A DNA stretch of 64,000 bases, from positions 12,524,001-12,588,000 of the forward strand of contig OX419757.1 in assembly GCA_948567375.1 (NCBI GenBank), given 5' to 3'. Below are positions 35,061 through 46,103 of this stretch, one piece after another. A program made the position numbers and the translations under genes. Numbering within the stretch: position 1 is the first letter of the stretch; each line of letters starts with the position of its first letter. Below the pieces are notes generated by a model. That model saw only the letters and a list, made by a program, of their open reading frames with translations. It searched no databases and was not told where the DNA came from. Origin of the DNA: Lunularia cruciata (lineage: Eukaryota; Streptophyta; Marchantiopsida; Lunulariales; Lunulariaceae).

Positions 35061-35088
35061 AACATCATTGAGCTTGCTCAATGATGTT
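35061..35088. repeat. Perfect 13-bp inverted repeat, 2-nt centre
   Basis: AACATCATTGAGC (35061-35073) and its exact reverse complement (35076-35088) are separated by TT only, forming a cruciform-capable sequence at the edge of the 109-bp array. AACATCAT words also recur inside the array, so it may mark an end of that repeat family. Confidence 0.9.
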
Positions 35089-35099
35089 ACTCATCATTG

Positions 35100-35930
35100 A
35101 GCTTACTCAAAACAATTAAAAGAATAAAAAAATAAAAATTATATTTGTATATCATACGGAGATAGATACACACTTGTCTAATAGATTTGAAATTAACTGA
35201 ACCTCCCTGTTGCTATTTGAAAAAGTCTCGTTAATTAGACAGTAACGTTATATTTGTTTTGGTCGTATTGGTAAGTCCACATTACCATCTACTAAGAGAT
35301 AATTGATTGATTAACAAAAATACTTTCATAGAGTACAATTCATTTTGATATTAATAATTTTAAATCCATTTTTATTGTGATTTCGATTTGATTTAATATT
35401 ATTCGATAGATATTTTAAGAGATCCATTTAATCTCTAATAGAATCAATTAGGACAGTTTAAATAGATTTTCATTACTTGAATCCATATATATGATCTTAT
35501 AAGCCAAAATAGAATCTTTAACTATTTTGAATTTTAAAATTTAAATCCATAAGTATTTAAACCTTTCAATTACAAAAATACAAACTTAGAAATATTTACC
35601 CACGAGGTAATTAAAGAGCCTTGTCGAAAAAGTTTTCAAAGGTCTTTTCGGAAGTTTGCAAATTAAAAATTAAGAAACAGGTTTCCTTGTGTATACATGT
35701 GGTACATATCTAGTACTTGAAATTTCCATCTTGATATCCACTTACATGAACAAAAGATAAGAAATGACATCGATAAGATTTCTTTATGATAAAGGAAAAG
35801 TAAGAGGAAGAATTCAGGTCAGAAATTCCTACACATCGTGCAGGAATTTCAATGTTCACCTCCCGTTCCCTTGCATAATAGACTAAGGGCAATCAATCAA
35901 TGGTTATTTATGGAATGGTTTGTAATGAAA
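35100..35930. other. AT-rich intergenic DNA
   Basis: I see no gene, RNA or repeat partner in this stretch. The longest open frame is about 60 codons. Confidence 0.5.
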
Positions 35931-35939
35931 AAAGGCAAC

Positions 35940-36075
35940 GGCGTAGGAAAAACAAAGGAGGGGAAGACCACATCAAGCCCTACAAGGGAGAGACAAAAAA
36001 GGTAACAGGGGGCTAAGCCCCAATAGAGTCTATATGAGAAATCTGCCCTATTGCATCTAAGATATCCGAGCTATG
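35940..36075 (-). repeat. 3' tail of the non-LTR retrotransposon
   Basis: Read on the minus strand: TGCATCTAAG..., then TTCTCA, then the palindrome GGGGCTTAGCCCC (36009-36021), GTTACC, then TCTCTCCCTTGTAGGGCTTG, ATG, and CTTCCC. It lies about 180 nt after the last endonuclease codon (36201), where a 3' UTR is expected. Closely related copies occur at 51.8-51.97 kb and 52.59-52.68 kb, and shorter ones at 31.8, 38.8 and 60.0 kb. Confidence 0.75.
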
Positions 36076-36200
36076 CAAGTCATACGGTCTACACTCGACT
36101 GGAGCATCCAAAGAAACATCACCTAATGTGATTTCTCTCCTATGGATTGCACCAGCCACTGCCCTTTGTAGAGCAATGGACACACGCTGTCTAAAATAAG

Positions 36201-38640
36201 CTACAAAGTATGAGAGTGAGAGTGGTACCCCTGACGCCTAACATGATAACCTCTCACGCACTCCTTGACAAATGTGTCAAATGCCGTGTCCATCGCTCCA
36301 TATAACTCCAAGGCTAGAGGAACAAAGAGGTGACCTTGCTGCATGCCCCTATACTTGGAGATCTTGCGACCTGCTGCTGCACTCGCCGCCCATCCAGGGG
36401 GATGGGTAATCACTCCCTCCAAAACTGTATCCCACGTAGGGTCCGTAACCACGACATCCGCTAGTTTCACTTGATCATCTCAAACTAAGTATAAGTCTGC
36501 CCTAACATGTGTCATCTACAAAGCATAAGAACGCTCCCTCCAAGCCAAGTATCCACTCTCTCATGCCATAGAAAACACTATGTCTCTAATGGCATCATGG
36601 GTAGCTATCCTCTGTCATCCAAAAGGACACCGTGTCATGTGGATTGCTTTTGCATCTAGTGTAGAACCACACTCACAAGTGAGTAATGAAGATGCAGATA
36701 GGTGGACCAAACTTAGGCAAAACCTCATAGCTGTAGAGAAAGTAGCTGGTGCGAGTCGGAAAGCCCTAATGTGCGGTCGAGCTAGGATCCAAGAGCCTAC
36801 ACCCTTGCCAGAGCAAGAGCTAAGATGTGCTCTAGTAGCTTGAGGAATGGACGAGTCGACTAAGAGAGAATGTAGCATATGCTCACACTGTTGCTCCATC
36901 AAGGATGACTGTAAACCTCTAGTCCAATCTGACAATAATGAAGCAAACGGTGGAAAATCCTCTCGTGCTCGTGGGGATAGACTATCTCTCATCTGTCACA
37001 ATAACACCTTGAGAGAAAAGGATCCTCCTTCCACCTCTGTCACATAAGTCTCCAAAATTGGCCTATCAACAACCACAAAATGAGAGGAAAGTAGGGGTTC
37101 CGAGAGAGCTCAACTACCCAAAAATGCTATAGGTGCCATCTCCTCCATAAAAGCAAGCCAACCCCACCACATGAGATTGGCAAAGCCGTATGTCTACATG
37201 CCAAATCCTCTGTCACACACTCAAAAGTCCCTGATCCAATAATATCACCAAAGAATCCCATAATCCTCCTATCAAATGCTCTTAGATGTGATAGGAAGGA
37301 CGATGAGGAGAGAAATGTACAGATGAGGTAGGATGGTCGACTAGCAATACGGGAAGAGAGTATACCAAATTCCACCTATGAATCTCCTAGTAATGGAAGG
37401 TCATCCACATAGAGAACGTCCTTTACAAGGGCAACGTCTAAGAAGCATTTGACAAAATCCTCCAATCCTACTGGCACTCCAGGAACACAAAGTCCATATG
37501 TGGATGTGATACACTCATCTGGAAGCTCAAGGTGGGGAGAGATACCTAAAAGGGACCATGCCCTAGACTTTGACACCTTGACTCTCAAGGCTACTAGATG
37601 TAGCTTGGTAGTCAAGTAGTCAAAGGCCTGCCTAATCTGATCTACAGGGCCTACAATGTGTGTATCATCTACCAAGGAGGGAAATACACAACCAGGCATG
37701 ACCAAAGTAGTAGATAGGAGAGCTCTAAAGTGAGCCATGGCAAATAAGGACTCCCCCAAAGGATCTCATTGACATGTACCAACAACTGACTCCAAGACGA
37801 TGACTCCTTCCTGTGAACCACCATATTGGTAGTAAAGGGAAGCATGAGAGCCATAAAAAGACCGCACAAAAGGAATGAGACTCGCCAAGGATCCACCAGT
37901 CTCCTTAAGCTCTCTAAAGATGGATGCATGTGAGACGCTATTAAAAGCGTTGTCAACATCCACTTGTAGTACGATCCACTCCGGATGGATATCTAGGAGT
38001 GCTCTAATGCCTAGAGATATAGCCTCACATCCTCTAGGTGTAGCCACTCCAAACTGATGTGGACTAAGGTGCTATCGAAAGTGAGAACGATGCTGAAGGA
38101 CAATGGTCTGATTGACTACATGCAAAAAGATCTCTCTAATAGCAATTGGTCTAATGCCTCCCGTGTCCTTCTCCATCGTGAAAAGTTGACTAGCACCTAA
38201 CACCCGACTAACAAGTATAGAAATGTCTCCTCTTGCTACTATTGCAACCACCTGAAACAACTTGGTAAAACCACTAGAAGGATCATATGCTTGGAAGCAA
38301 TCTCTAAGGTGCTCATAAACTATCCCTAACAAGCCTCCTAAGGAAAGGCGAGGGGCAGTGCACAATGCTTGTGCAAATAGCGACCTATCCAGACATAAAG
38401 ACTACTCAAGCTGATAATCTAAGACCTCTAGTGGTAATCACTCTATTGCTATAGGATGTTGTGAGCGTTGGGAAGAGATGGTCTCATCAATGGGACTCTC
38501 TATAAACAAAGGGTGTAGCGCTCGTGTTGCTCTACTAAACTCTCCAATCTAACCCAATGTCCTACATCGTCGTAATCGAGTGGAATCTGTGGTATCCTGT
38601 GGCGAGGTGTGTCTCCTAAAAAACTAAAATTTTTCATAAT
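36201..38640 (-). mobile_element. Non-LTR retrotransposon ORF: RT, CxC..H..C knuckle, restriction-like endonuclease (disabled)
   Basis: The element would copy itself by target-primed reverse transcription in the nucleus. One minus-strand frame from about 38365 to 37127 encodes the RT with stops at 38074-38072, 37768-37766 and 37378-37376. RT motif A is 'QVDVDNAFNSV' (about 37960), then 'SLIPFVRSFYG', a broken 'GT-Q-DPLG' motif B (37770-37750), and motif C 'SLVDDTHIVGP' with both Asp intact (37669-37664). After a frameshift comes 'CECGSTLDAKAIHMTRCPFG' (about 36675-36615), a Cys/His knuckle. The last domain, about 36505-36201, has 'RADLYL', 'LADVVVTDPT' and 'KYRGMQQG-LFVPLALE', fitting the PD-(D/E)xK endonuclease of R2/CRE-type elements. 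The N-terminus is not resolved. Confidence 0.85.
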
Positions 38641-38810
38641 TTTCAATTCCATTCTCCTCATTAATAAAATTTAAATTAAGAAAAGAAAAAAAATCTATTA
38701 TTCACTTGAATGCTAACTACTAGAGAACACTCATGCATGATAAATATCCTCTCACTCTCCTCTCCCGTAACTCCCTCAGTCACCAATCCAGTCACCAATC
38801 CAATTCTTAT

Positions 38811-38870
38811 TGGAGGTTTAGCTCCATTTTGTCTCCTTGTACGGCTTGATGGTTTCCGCTCCTTCGCGTT
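38811..38870 (+). repeat. Short retroelement-tail copy
   Basis: TTGGAGGTTTAGCTCCA followed by TCTCCTTGTACGGCTTGATG repeats the palindrome (as GGAGGTTTAGCTCC) plus conserved block of the 36.0-kb tail, in the opposite orientation to that element. No coding part is attached. Confidence 0.7.
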
Positions 38871-40279
38871 TTCTCGCCTTTTTCTCTAAGTTCAGTGGCT
38901 TTGTGTAGAATCCTGTGATTCTAAAAAATTTCTATTCTTTTATATCTCGTTATTTCATTTATCGTGGCCGAATTCTTTAATCACTGAATCCTGGTAGGTC
39001 TATGAGAAAAAAATAGCTCCTTTCTTTCTCGCAATCTATCACACCGTGAGTTTCCATCAAAGTATGGCGTAGAGGTAACACCCCGATCACCAGTTCTTTT
39101 CTACAATGGCAAGCGAGTTCACCCACGAACTGCAGGAAAGGAAGGTCCGGGAACAGAGTTGTGAGAGTGATGCCTACCCCAAGTTCAGTATCTACAGCGC
39201 AGCAGCTGGTTAAAGCGTTGGAACATTCAGATGCAAGATTGCAATGTGCAGAATTCAGTGAGTGCGATCCAAGTTCCAGCAGCACGTATCTCTTCGATCC
39301 TTCAATTCTGCCTCTGTATTGCGGAACTTTAGGGTCATTTTGTCTCTGAATTTAGGGTCATCCTCGTGTGTCGTCGGTAGTTGCAAGGAATTGATATAGT
39401 AGATGTGAAGAGAAGAAATTAATAAGGTTCATCACCTACTAGCTTAAATGCCATTGATCCATCTTGAACGTAAGGACATTAGGAGGAAAACCAGAGTGGG
39501 ATATTTAAACACAGTTTTCCTTGGTTTGATGTTAGTGAACTGAAAGGAACTAATTAGTTGTACTTCTTATGTCGATGGGTTTAAACAGAGAGTTTGCTGA
39601 TAATCTTACGGAGCTGAATTTAAGGGACCTGAAGCCACCCCAACACGTCTCGGAGTCTCTGGGTTGAGTTCTACAGAAACTAAGTTACAATCATCCGGGC
39701 ATTCTTAGAATCCTTCAAGACTTCGGAGTCTCGTGAAAAACATAAATTCTAGGAACATTTGAGCTGGACCTTTAGTTTAAACACATAAAATCAGATGCTG
39801 ATGTACATAGCTTCGATATAATTTTTTAGGTTCAGGCTTGGTCAAAATGATTTTACAAGGTCGAGACCAGTTCGTGGTCAGCTTCATATATTTAATATTC
39901 GCTGCTAAGTCTTAATTGTAATGGAACGTTACTGACTGCTAGAGTAAGATAGAAAATCCCGAGGCTTAATTTGGCCTGCCCGACATTTCCTTTTCCATTT
40001 CTCATACTGGTTCTACATGCATCTTTTCAAAGCAGAAACATCACTAGTTTAACTCGCTACGGAAAGGGGGCTGATTTGGGACAGAGTTCCAAGCGGGGAA
40101 ACTAAAAATGTTCATTCGGGAATAAAATGCTCCATACCATTTATCAGGTCGCAATCGGATCTGGCTACAAAGCTCGAAATTCCAAAATCCTGAACCTGGC
40201 TTGATAACCGAAGGTGAAACTAATGAGTGGACAAACAACCATGGCAAGGGAAATTAACGTGGGGGTAGAGTTGATTCAT
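38871..40279. other. Intergenic, 3' side of the C2 gene
   Basis: I recognise no gene. A minus-strand open frame at 39285-38977 (102 codons) has no domain or splice context I can use. The stretch probably includes the 3' UTR and terminator of the C2 gene that ends at 40280. Confidence 0.4.
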
Positions 40280-42249
40280 TTATGACTCTATATCAATGAG
40301 CATGATTTGAAATTCACCAGCGTGCGGAGCGTGTGTCACTGCACCCCCTTTTTTCATCTCATGCAAGCGCAGTTTAGCAGGTTCTTGGTCAAGACTTGAG
40401 ACTCCTCCGATGTTTAGACGATTGGGGATGTCCCATCCATCGGCGAACTTGTGGTCACCAAGAGATTGAAAGTAAAATGACATCAAGATTTCACCCCGTT
40501 GCTTATGCTTCTTATCGAAAACTGGAAACCATTTCTCGTCCGTTATCCAGTGAAGTTTACTTGTGACATATTCGGCAAGATTTCCTAAACTGCAAAATCC
40601 AACAGCGAGTTTAGGGTTTACTTCCCACAAAGGTTCAGATCTCTGTTAAACATACTTATTGTCAGGAACCGGCAGCTCACATTAAGCAGACAAAAGAAGA
40701 ATGAGAGGACACAATAATATCGGTTGTGGATATCCCGAGAGCCGGAATGCAGAACCTAAAGTTCAGGTGGTATAATGTGTCCAAGTCACCTGAGATATCC
40801 AAGCTTGTTGTCTTTCCTTGTGATACCATTCCTGTTATATATCTGTAGCTCAAGAAGCTGTTGATTTTGTTCGGCAGCGAGAACAGGAAATGCGAATTTA
40901 TGATTCCACATAGGTTCTGATCCAGCATCTGCACACGTAGATGTCCGCGACAAGTACTTACTTCAATGTGTTGATTGCTCTAGAAAAGAAAGATGTGAAT
41001 TTCAGTCCATATCAGTCGCACACACTAAGCTGCCATTGATTTACGAACAAGTATGTATTTTTAAATGAGATGTTGAATTAGCAATGGTGGATATCAGCAA
41101 AGCCTACTCTCTAGCGGAGATATGCAAAGAATCTGTAAAGTGAAAAGCAGGCGATTGTTACCCTCATGTGTCTCAGAGTACAATGATGCTTGATGTCCAC
41201 GTATACCATACGAGATCTTTACATAGGGATCAGCCTTTCCTGCAAATTGGTAGTCCATCAGCGTTAATTTATCATCTCTTGAGGGCGTGTTGACCAATTT
41301 AATCGGTTGAAAGTGCAACTGGTTGAGTAGCAGGTTAGATGTAATGTTTGAGATGCATGAAACCGGAATGCAGAATGTTGCTCAAAGTCCGCAGACCTCG
41401 CTGATGCGACGAAGAACAAAACAAAACCGGGACATACTCGAAGAGGAAAGACCAACTAATTTACTGCCTATATAATAACAGAATCAGAATATACGAAGGC
41501 TGGAAGACACCTTTAGTTGTTCCTGCTCACGAAGCTAAATTAACAGGAATATATCTTGAGTAGCTAACATTCTTGAACAGCAAATAGGTGATGAAATGCA
41601 TTAGACATAAGACGCATGAAGAGAAGCAAAGAGATGGCGAAATGGATATCCACGATCTAACTTAAACTACCGGAGCCCATTTTGGGTATAAGCTCATGGT
41701 TAATTCAACGTGCAGATTTCAGCTTACCTATTCCATGGTACTCATCACCCCTGATTTGTCGAGCACAAAACATTTTCACGTAGAGCACCCCACGTGGAAA
41801 AGCTTCCACTGCGGGTTGGGGTTTCGGACCAAGAGAAGCTGGTGCAGTATGGATGTGCTGCAGAGCAGGCTTCTCGTCCTTCCCATGTTCTTCAGATTCT
41901 TCTGTTGCGATTGAGCTGCTTCGAACTAAATGTGTTGTTGAACTCCTCTGGAACATGGTGACTTCGATCTTGCTCGTGACCAGACACACGACGGATACTT
42001 GTCGTTGCAACTGAGGGTCCAATCGAGCATCAAATCCTCAGGTTTGTGCGCATGATCAATCAAGATCTCGAATCACAGATCCCAAGTCACACAAGATAGG
42101 CCCGAGAGATCGTCATCGAAACGGACTCTACTTCTTTGCATCTGTGAGAACTGCGAAGTGTAAATTATTCCGGATCCTTGTTTATGGCCATATCTATAGC
42201 CAGAACTGTCGGGATACTGCCCATGGCCATGATCGTGGGGATGTGCCAT
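40280..42249 (-). CDS. C2-domain protein, five exons
   Basis: C2 domains bind phospholipid, often with calcium, at membranes. Exon 1 opens with ATG at 42249 ('MAHPHDHGHGQYPDSSG', His/Gly/Tyr-rich). Exon 2 (about 42036-41728) ends 'GVLYVKMFCARQIRGDEYHG' at donor GTAAGC. Exon 3 is 41239-41162 ('GKADPYVKISYGIRGHQ'). Exon 4 is 40928-40790 ('EPMWNHKFAFPVLAAEQNQQ'). Exon 5 is 40589-40280 ('RGEILMSFYFQSLG', stop TAA). Exons 2-5 join in phase across GT..AG introns, which is strong support. The exon 1 donor is unresolved (GTAGAG or GTTTCG, both phase 1). Predicted length is about 315-330 residues. The usual 'D-x-D' calcium loop is replaced by 'YNRNGITRKDNKLGY', so calcium binding may be weak or lost. 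It is not closely like a subfamily I can name. Confidence 0.83.
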
Positions 42250-45200
42250 TTTGTAGCTAAAAAAGGATGCTAGAAAGAACTGGTGAAAGTACTAGTCAGC
42301 GACTACGATGGATAGATTGTCCTGTCACTTGCAGTAAATTACTTTTCCTGGTACTAGCTTCGGTAATGTATACGGCAAATTGAATCTAATTAGAAATGGC
42401 ATGATCATAAAGCTAAACCTCGACTTTGCTGAAACAACTTGCGTATGCTTACTTTTAAGTACGTGCATCAGCAATAATTATAAAATCGTGTTTCATGCAC
42501 AAAAGTAATGCATATGAATTCCAGTCAACAACCCAACAATGCTGATTTGCGCTCGATCGATATGCAAACTAAAAAGATTATGAAACATGGATGGGTCAAA
42601 CCTACCTGCATCTGATCCGCGCTTGAAGAATCACTGGGCGCATCAGCAATGTCAATTGCAACACTCTGGATTTAGAGATCGCTCCGGTTTGCTCTATTTG
42701 CTCTATTCGGGAGTGTCTGCGAGTCTCAATCGCAATGTTAACAAACTGAGGAACCTCGAATACTCGTTGAGGGTCTTCTGAAGCTTAAATCCTGTACAGG
42801 GGAGAACTTCTCGGGCTTGTCCCTTCGCTGAAGAATAGTGATTTATGTCCATATTTTACTGTAGCTAAAGGCAAAGCCGGAAATCTTGTGATATTTTTTA
42901 CATTGTCGGACGAGATGCGTATAGCAGCACGTTAAAGGTCTCAGCCAATTCAAGTAACAGAGAGTTCAAGCTACCACTAAATTACGCTCAAACCAGGGGA
43001 AGTTTCAGGATAGAAGCCCCAATCCAGCGACCCTAACTTCAGCTACTGGTGGGAAACTTCGCTAGTGATTCTATCCTCCAATCTATTTAGATTCTTTCCT
43101 CTAAAGCATATTTTTGTTTTCTTTGAATTCATCCCGTGATACCTTACACGGTTACACCGCACCAAAACTGTTCATAACTCAGAAGGGAAACGTTGACCGA
43201 GCGTCATTTGTACACTCGCTCAGGAGGAGCGAAGCTTGTGGTAGAATATGTGCACGAAGGAGGCCCACACAGCGCACTACCTAGTGGGCATATGCATCGG
43301 CGGGGTGAACACTAATGTTCTTCTGCCTTTAGATCCAGATGAAGTCCAAATATAGCAAACAGCTGAACGACAAAAGGGATGTCTGGGGCAATAGATTGTC
43401 GATCAAGGTGTAGACGATTGGTACTTGCCATTTCTAGTAGTAGCGTAAAGAAATTCAGTTGTGCAGTCGAGCATGTAAACCGTGTTTTTGAATATTATGA
43501 CATCGAAGTAAGGGTATCCACAAGAGTTCGTGAGATCGGGGCATGACGAAAAGACCTACAGAGGTGCTCGAAATGACAAAAGAAAAAAAATTTGCTGTTA
43601 ATGTCGATTCAGTTGACGGTGATGGGTAACATCGTGTTACCCCGTCTGGTACTGTTCAGAGACAATTAAGTTGCTTCATTGGTCCAGATCGAAGGTGTCC
43701 ATATTGGAGCTACAACATGCCTGTGCATTTATAGAATTCTCCTGAAAAGGTGAACTTTCTGCTTAGATCCATAAAGAATTTTGTCCACGTCTTACTTTCC
43801 TGTTGGAGTGTTGTCTTCTGGTTGTGGGCCCTGTTCATAAAGTCCAACGAGCTGCAGTGGTGGACACAAATCTTGTTGAAACTGTTTATCTTTCTCCAAA
43901 TACAAATTTGGTTCTTGAATTTGTTTTAAGGGCAGCCAGCAACATGGTTGGATTTGACTTTGATTGTCTGTCAACGTTCATCCAGGCTCATCTTGTTCTC
44001 ACAGCTCGATATGTGCGCACGATGGAATAGAAGTGAACTTGAAGATACGGTGTGATAGTGATAGTGTATCTTAGTCCAAGCTCCAATTAACCTAGGATCA
44101 CGGGTATTCTGATCGTATCGACTCCATACAGCATATGAAGCCTATCTCCAACAATCACTAGTACTAATTTCCTGCACAGTATAACCCATTTTCTTTGGTT
44201 CAAGTCATGCACCTTCAAAGAAAACCGACCATATATGCGTAACCCTGGTATCATATCTACGGGTAGGTTCCACGCAATGAACATGTATGATGGAATCTGT
44301 ACATGAATCGGCTCGTTATCGGCTAGCGCACGTTTGCTTTTGTTGGTCATAGATTTTGTCACGGAGTTTTCTCGAGCAAAGAAACTGGATCGTAGTCAGT
44401 AGATTTGCGCCATCTCGTTGGTTTTGTTGATCGGATCTATTGCTACTTGTAAAAATCAAGTTCAGAAGTGACTTGATCATGATCGGTTACGCAAGTTCTC
44501 AATCAATAGATGTCAAATCTAGGCGTAATCCACTCTGAGATGGTCATTTCCTTTCAACGTGGTAGGTTCGGCCCCACACACCGAATACTAAACCTCACGT
44601 TATGGACTAATTTCTACCATTATCCTTCTGCTCGGAAGTGATTGTATGATGTATGACCCACTGTCAACCCCCGGATGCATATGGTGCTCGAAGTCAATTC
44701 TGATACCTTCAATACATTCGCCCGGGAGTTTATGAGTGTCCGTTCACCTACTTCAATGCTAGCTACACACGGTAGTTGATAAATTCAGTGAGCAGTTCCT
44801 GCATCACAACTGTAAGTCAATTGAACATAACGGGTTAGGGCCAACTATAAGTAGTTGCAAGTTAGTAGAAGTTGTTGTACATGTACAACCTTTGTGCACG
44901 CAGCATAGGGAACTTAGGCACTCTTCTTCCTGCATACTGGCGATGAGGATACTGTTTTAGTGCAGCGTTCTTCGCCAGAGTTTACTTTTTCTGGAGTTGA
45001 AGGATCACATACTAGCTTTACATTCTGAAGGATTAGCATATTTGTTAATTCAGCTTTGTGAAAGTTTCGTTTTTAGCTTCGGTATAGTTATCAAATTATC
45101 CAGATTCAGTTCTTTTGTGTATTGCGTATTTTGATTAGCATCACCGCTGGACAAGCTGGAATTATTCGCGGCACAAAAAAGTATTGTCGAGAACGAAGGA

Positions 45201-46103
45201 AATGGTTTAGGGTTGTCCTTGCATCCAAAATATGCGTACATCCAAAACGAGATTTAATTGAACTACGTTGAGTTACCTTTGTTAAGCTGTGATATTCCAC
45301 ACGCTAATTCGTTCGTTTGGGAGATGTGAGTGTCAATACGATAGAACGGATGAAGCTCAAATAAAACACTATAGTAGAACTATTGTCTTATTCTTATTCG
45401 CTCTCTTGATTTACAGATTCACTAATGATTTCTGAACTCCGCGTAAAAACCCGTACAGATAACGATGCAACCGTAATGTCTTTCAATAAACATTAAAATA
45501 TCAATGATCTACAAGACCATTCTTTAGAATCTACCAATCTAACCTTCACGACCTATCGCAGGATGGGACCGAAACAAGACTGGTTAATATTCATGTCATA
45601 TCCACAGAAGTTTTGTAGCCAAAATTGACCAATCCGTCGATCATCTTGTTAGAGGGTACTCAGGCTCACCTGCATGCAGATGCATATCCAAACTCAATAA
45701 TAGAATTATTCTGCTTGTACAATATGTATTTGTTAACAAAACGCTAGACAGCACTGCATAAATGTTCACACGGGTAGTAGTCAACTCATGCACATGTATA
45801 CGGAAACAAACTCAGAGGTAATCTGAAATTAATCCACGTTTTGAACTTACGGGCTCCTCTTTTGCCTTAGCCTCTGACCCTGCAGCAAGCAGGAAGCGTT
45901 GAACTGACACTAATTAGCTGTTCGAACATGACGGACTCGATTAAAACTTGTGTTTAATAGTTAGAAAGTTGTACACATACAATTACGGAGTTCATGTTAT
46001 GCACGTCGTGACTATTAGAGGAGGCTGAAATACAATTTTCTGGCTGAATTCTTGATACTACAGACAAACATCGTGCTTGATAAAGAGTGCTGGAGTTGAT
46101 ATC
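42250..46103. other. Intergenic, no recognisable gene
   Basis: It contains the promoter side of the C2 gene and the 3' side of the lipase gene. Open frames (for example 44362-44087 minus, 91 codons, and 44030-43803 plus, 75 codons) lack domains, splice partners or repeat partners. I see no RNA gene. Confidence 0.45.

Noticed and set aside
38977-39285. 102-codon minus-strand frame near the C2 gene
   Set aside because: No domain and no splice join to the C2 gene; treated as chance.
44087-44362. 91-codon minus-strand frame
   Set aside because: No recognisable motif, and no partner exon in phase was found on either side.
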